DNA from: Gammaproteobacteria bacterium UBA7376
GTDB lineage: Bacteria > Pseudomonadota > Gammaproteobacteria > Pseudomonadales > Azotimanducaceae
NCBI GenBank assembly: GCA_002470275.1
Contig: DKNY01000002.1
Span: 38,795-48,491 of the forward strand
Reading direction: 5' to 3'
DNA: 9,697 nt
The notes beneath the pieces were generated by a model. The model was not told the DNA's origin. It saw only the letters and a list, made by a program, of their open reading frames with translations, and ran no database searches. This document shows positions 6,719 to 9,697 of the stretch, piece by piece (within the stretch, counting starts at the first letter, position 1; each line of letters begins with the position of its first letter). A program made the position numbers and the translations under genes.

Positions 6719-6774
6719 GTACTCGCTTATTGAGATCTAACATTGTCCGAGCAAAATAAAATTGTACTCGCTTA
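6719..6774 (+). repeat. 11-base direct repeat spanning the argG start
   Basis: GTACTCGCTTA occurs at 6719-6729 in the leader and at 6764-6774 inside argG, where it encodes Val-Leu-Ala-Tyr just before the ATP-binding SGGLDTS. The copies are identical and 45 bases apart, on either side of the UUG start. This may be chance, a relic of a small duplication, or part of a leader RNA structure. Confidence 0.5.
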
Positions 6775-7960
6775 CTCAGGCGGCCTGGATACCTCGGTAA
6801 TATGCCGTTGGCTCCAGGAGACCTATGCCGCTGAAGTCATCACCTTTACCGCAGACATTGGTCAGGGAGAAGAGGTTGAACCTGCTCGGGATAAGGCCAA
6901 GGCCATGGGCGTACAGCAGATTTATATCGAGGATTTGACAGAAGACTTCGTCGCCAACTACGTCTTCCCCATGTTCCGAGCCAATACGGTCTACGAGGGC
7001 GAGTACTTGTTGGGTACCAGCATTGCCCGTCCCCTGATCACCAAGCGACTGGTGGAAATTGCTCGGGAAAACGGTGCCTATGCAGTTTCCCACGGGTCGA
7101 CGGGTAAGGGTAACGATCAGGTCCGCTACGAGTTGGGTGCCTACGCCTTGGACCCGGACATTAAGGTAATTGCCCCCTGGCGTGAGTGGGACTTAAATTC
7201 CCGGGAAGCGCTAATGGAGTTTTGTGAGCTGCATCAAATCCCCGTGGATTATCGGCGCGGGGAAAAATCACCCTATTCCATGGATGCTAACTTGCTGCAC
7301 ATCTCCTATGAGGGGGGTGGCCTCGAAGACCCGGCCCGTGCCGCAGACGAGGGCATGTGGCGGTGGACCGTGGCCCCCGAAGATGCGCCGGATGAATCTC
7401 AGGTAATTGAGTTGACCTACGTCAGGGGTGACCCGGTTGCCTTGGATGGTGCCCCTCTTTCTCCGGGCGCGTTGTTACGCCAACTGAATATCCTTGGCGG
7501 TAAACACGGGGTAGGTCGCTCGGACATTGTGGAAAATCGCTTTGTTGGGATGAAGTCTCGCGGGTGCTATGAAACGCCCGGTGGCACCATCCTGTTGCGC
7601 GGACATCGCGCTATGGAGTCCATCACGCTGGATAGAGAAGTGGCCCATTTAAAGGATGAACTGATGCCACGCTATGCCAAGCTGATTTATAACGGTTACT
7701 GGTGGGCACCAGAGCGCAAAGTTCTCCAGGCGTTGATCGATGCGTCCCAGGAGCCGGTTAACGGCACGGTGGCGCTCAAGCTGTACAAGGGTTCGGTGAG
7801 CGTGGTGAGCCGGGCATCCGACGATAGCCTTTATGATGCCGATGTGGTGACCTTTGAAGACGATCAGGGGGCCTACGATCAGCGAGATGCAACGGGCTTC
7901 ATCAAGCTGAACGCGCTACGCCTGCGTTTGGGTGCAAAGCGCGGCCGCGACTACTCCTAG
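6743..7960 (+). CDS. argG: argininosuccinate synthase
   Basis: Joins citrulline and aspartate with ATP to argininosuccinate, the penultimate step of arginine synthesis. It is a cytoplasmic homotetramer. At 405 residues it belongs to the shorter bacterial type rather than the roughly 447-residue E. coli type. Visible motifs: the ATP-pyrophosphatase loop [10 protein letters not shown] (9-18), the aspartate/ATP-binding [15 protein letters not shown] (116-130), and citrulline-site residues in [17 protein letters not shown] (176-192). Translation starts at TTG (6743). No ATG or GTG lies in frame before the ATP loop, and the first residues match the family. GAGAT (6732-6736), six bases before, is a modest ribosome binding site. 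murI follows after 8 bases, so the two are probably co-transcribed. Confidence 0.97.
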   Translation: MSEQNKIVLAYSGGLDTSVICRWLQETYAAEVITFTADIGQGEEVEPARDKAKAMGVQQIYIEDLTEDFVANYVFPMFRANTVYEGEYLLGTSIARPLITKRLVEIARENGAYAVSHGSTGKGNDQVRYELGAYALDPDIKVIAPWREWDLNSREALMEFCELHQIPVDYRRGEKSPYSMDANLLHISYEGGGLEDPARAADEGMWRWTVAPEDAPDESQVIELTYVRGDPVALDGAPLSPGALLRQLNILGGKHGVGRSDIVENRFVGMKSRGCYETPGGTILLRGHRAMESITLDREVAHLKDELMPRYAKLIYNGYWWAPERKVLQALIDASQEPVNGTVALKLYKGSVSVVSRASDDSLYDADVVTFEDDQGAYDQRDATGFIKLNALRLRLGAKRGRDYS

Positions 7961-7968
7961 ATCAGGCC

Positions 7969-8793
7969 TTGTCTGCTCTCAACCTCCCTATTGGCGTCTT
8001 CGACTCGGGCATGGGTGGTCTTACGGTATTGGCGGCACTGAGGCGAGTGCTGCCCGAGGAGCAGTTTATCTACTTGGGAGACAGCGCACGCTTACCCTAT
8101 GGCACCAAGTCACCTAGGACCGTCACCCGCTATGCTCGCCAAGCCACAGGCCTGCTGGTTGAGCGGGGCATCAAGGCCCTGGTGGTGGCCTGCAATACGG
8201 CCTCTGCCTTCGCCTTGGCTAAACTCGCAGCCGATTATGATCCGCTGCCGGTTTTTGGGGTATTGGAACCGGGCGCCGCGGCGGCCAGCGCCGCTACAGC
8301 GCAAGGCCCGATATTGGTGCTGGCCACCGAAAGCACAATTCGCGGCGGCGGCTATCAGCGCGCTTTGTTGACGTTGCGACCAGAGATTGCGATCTACGGA
8401 CGTGCCTGTCCGCTGTGGGTGACCTTGGCCGAGCAGGACCATCCAAACCAGGCGCTGGTAGATCGCATTCTGTTGGATGCTCTGCGCGGATTTCCCGGTG
8501 TTGGTGATCCAGCAGGGATAACAGTCTTGCTCGGCTGCACGCATTTCCCTGTGTTTAGACAGCGCCTGCATCACTTGGTGGGCGCGAACGCCAAGATCAT
8601 TGATTCTGCGGCAACCACCGCCCGCGCGGTGGCCCAGGCTTTGGCCGATGCAGGCTTATCTGCCTCGGATACGGCGCCCGCCGCGAGGGGTGTGGTCCAG
8701 TATTTGGCCACTGACAGTGTGCAGCGTTTTCAGCGAGTGGGTCGTCTGTTTCTGGGCGAGGTGCTCGATCAGGTGGAGTTGATAGACCTCTAG
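7969..8793 (+). CDS. murI: glutamate racemase
   Basis: Cofactor-independent racemase that makes D-glutamate for peptidoglycan precursors. Length is 274 residues, normal for the family. Both catalytic cysteines are present: Cys75 in ACNTAS (74-79) and Cys190 in GCTHFP (189-194). FDSGMGGLTV (11-20) with Asp12-Ser13, LGDSARLPYG (36-45) and Cys147-Pro148 in the ACPLWV block also match. The start is TTG at 7969. No ATG or GTG is in frame before the conserved GVFDSG. AGG at 7964-7966 is unusually close to the start, so initiation may depend on coupling to argG, whose stop lies 8 bases before. argG-murI is not a classical pair. The stop directly abuts the stop of nth on the other strand. Confidence 0.95.
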   Translation: MSALNLPIGVFDSGMGGLTVLAALRRVLPEEQFIYLGDSARLPYGTKSPRTVTRYARQATGLLVERGIKALVVACNTASAFALAKLAADYDPLPVFGVLEPGAAAASAATAQGPILVLATESTIRGGGYQRALLTLRPEIAIYGRACPLWVTLAEQDHPNQALVDRILLDALRGFPGVGDPAGITVLLGCTHFPVFRQRLHHLVGANAKIIDSAATTARAVAQALADAGLSASDTAPAARGVVQYLATDSVQRFQRVGRLFLGEVLDQVELIDL

Positions 8794-9426
8794 CTACTCG
8801 ATCTTGTCTTTAAATTCGCACAGGTCCTCAATGCGACAGCTGCCGCAGCGAGGTTTGCGCGCGAGGCAGACATAGCGGCCGTGCAGGATGAGCCAGTGGT
8901 GCACATCCACCTTAAACTCCTCAGGCACCACGCGCACCAGGCGATCCTCAACCTCTCGAACCGTCTTTCCCGGCGCGATCCGGGTTCGATTTGAGACCCT
9001 AAAGATATGAGTGTCTACGGCGATGGTGGGATGTCCGAAGGCGGTGTTCAGGACCACGTTGGCTGTCTTGCGTCCTACGCCAGGCAGGGCCTCAAGGGCC
9101 GCTCGCTCCTCTGGAACCTGGCTGTCATGCTGGTCCATTAGGGCTTTACAGGTCTTTATGGCATTGGCGGCCTTAGTGTTGAACAGGCCAATGTTTTTGA
9201 TATAGGTCTTCAGCCGATTTACACCTAGGGCGTAGATTGCCTCCGGCGTATTGGCCACTTTGAACAACGGCCCCGTTGCCTTGTTGACGCTGACATCAGT
9301 GGCTTGGGCTGACAGCAGCACGGCGATTAACAGCTCAAAAGGCGAACTGTAGTTGAGCTCGGTGGTGGGGTTTGGATTGTCGTCTCGCAGTCGACTGAAA
9401 ATTGCGTGGCGGATATCTTTGTTCAT
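8794..9426 (-). CDS. nth: endonuclease III, DNA glycosylase/AP lyase
   Basis: Base-excision repair enzyme that removes oxidised pyrimidines and cleaves the abasic site. The helix-hairpin-helix segment LPGVGRKTANVV (114-125) carries catalytic Lys120, and Asp138 lies in AVDTHIFRV. The [4Fe-4S] cluster ligands are Cys187, Cys194, Cys197 and Cys203, spaced C-x6-C-x2-C-x5-C. All six positions have the same numbers as I recall for E. coli Nth, and 210 residues is the standard length. AAGG lies four bases before the ATG. It follows rsxE by 65 bases with no obvious terminator, the same order as the E. coli rsx-nth operon. Confidence 0.98.
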   Translation of the reverse strand: MNKDIRHAIFSRLRDDNPNPTTELNYSSPFELLIAVLLSAQATDVSVNKATGPLFKVANTPEAIYALGVNRLKTYIKNIGLFNTKAANAIKTCKALMDQHDSQVPEERAALEALPGVGRKTANVVLNTAFGHPTIAVDTHIFRVSNRTRIAPGKTVREVEDRLVRVVPEEFKVDVHHWLILHGRYVCLARKPRCGSCRIEDLCEFKDKIE

Positions 9427-9477
9427 AACGCCTTACCTTAGTGGCTCAAAGACGCCCTGGCTAGGTTCGATAACGCC
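9421..9477 (-). repeat. imperfect direct repeat around the nth start codon
   Basis: On the minus strand GGCGTTATCGAAC (9477-9465) recurs as GGCGTTATGAAC (9432-9421), differing by one inserted C. The second copy includes the nth ATG; the first is in the rsxE-nth spacer. The copies are 45 bases apart. The cause is not clear and chance is possible. Confidence 0.4.
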
Positions 9478-9491
9478 CGCGGAGTTTTGGT

Positions 9492-9697
9492 TTAGGTGGT
9501 GTCGGATGCCGGTGTTCCAACGCTCAGGGTTAGACGGCCCAGCGCCAGCAGCAGACCGGCAATGAGGAAGGCGCCCGGGGGCAGCAGCGCCAGAGGCAAA
9601 AGGGGTTGCGAACCAAAGTTCAACGTCCAGCCAACCGCCTGATCCCCAAATAACTGATCCATGCCGGCAAACAGCGTGGCGCTGCCAAGTATTTCCC
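9492..9697 (-). CDS. rsxE: electron transport complex subunit RsxE (RnfE), C-terminal part
   Basis: The last 67 codons before the TAA at 9492-9494 are visible; the gene runs out of the window on the right. The product starts EILGSATLFAGMDQLFG, matching the REIIGNGTLFDGADALLG region of E. coli RsxE. It continues to LPLALLPPGAFLIAGLLLAL (34-53), the final transmembrane helix with the family PPGAF motif, and a short polar tail. RsxE is an integral inner-membrane subunit of the Rnf/Rsx complex, which moves electrons between NADH and ferredoxin-type acceptors with ion transport, and in E. coli keeps SoxR reduced. The rest of rsxABCDGE is expected beyond the right edge. Confidence 0.93.
   Translation of the reverse strand, partial: EILGSATLFAGMDQLFGDQAVGWTLNFGSQPLLPLALLPPGAFLIAGLLLALGRLTLSVGTPASDTT

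Noticed and set aside
8110..8574. 154-codon reverse frame inside murI
   Set aside because: murI is complete with both catalytic cysteines. The reverse frame has a random-looking composition.
1..9697. Mobile element, prophage, CRISPR array or defence island
   Set aside because: No transposase, integrase, terminal repeats, spaced repeat array or defence-type protein was seen; nearly all the sequence is conserved metabolic or repair genes.

Overview
This window looks like an ordinary chromosomal housekeeping segment from a gammaproteobacterium, probably a free-living, pseudomonad-like or marine lineage. The evidence is the gene set: an RsxE-type electron transport subunit directly before endonuclease III, RNase T (a largely gammaproteobacterial enzyme), and a Grx4-type CGFS glutaredoxin. 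From memory, argF, grxD, rnt, argG and nth also lie in one neighbourhood in Pseudomonas aeruginosa (PA3537, PA3533, PA3528, PA3525, PA3495), so this may be a compacted version of that block. No mobile element, CRISPR array, tRNA, rRNA or phage gene was seen.

Layout, left to right. Bases 1-56 are possibly the end of an unidentified membrane or exported protein gene. Bases 57-616 have no gene I can defend, but they hold several sequence signals: a perfect 21-base palindrome, a consensus DnaA box, a 10-base-spaced direct repeat and a GlpR-like operator core. Glycerol kinase (glpK, +) follows and runs into the tail of argF. argF and argD (-) form a two-gene arginine unit. A hairpin terminator separates them from an upstream PatB/MalY-type PLP enzyme (-). 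Divergent from that lies grxD (+), whose stop overlaps the stop of rnt (-). A short divergent promoter region leads to argG (+), followed 8 bases later by murI (+). murI abuts nth (-), which follows the 3' end of rsxE (-), cut by the window edge.

Functional picture. argD, argF and argG supply three steps of arginine synthesis: acetylornithine to ornithine, ornithine to citrulline, and citrulline to argininosuccinate. They lie in two units about 2.5 kb apart with other genes between. murI makes D-glutamate for peptidoglycan and is apparently co-transcribed with argG. grxD, nth and rsxE share an iron-sulfur or redox theme: Fe-S carrier, [4Fe-4S] DNA glycosylase, and a complex that in E. coli keeps SoxR reduced. 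glpK stands alone here without glpF, glpD or glpR.

I did not find a convincing undescribed system. The points most worth a second look are the altered carbamoyl-phosphate-site motif in ArgF, three convergent gene pairs joined at their stop codons, two successive UUG starts in argG-murI, and the signals upstream of glpK.
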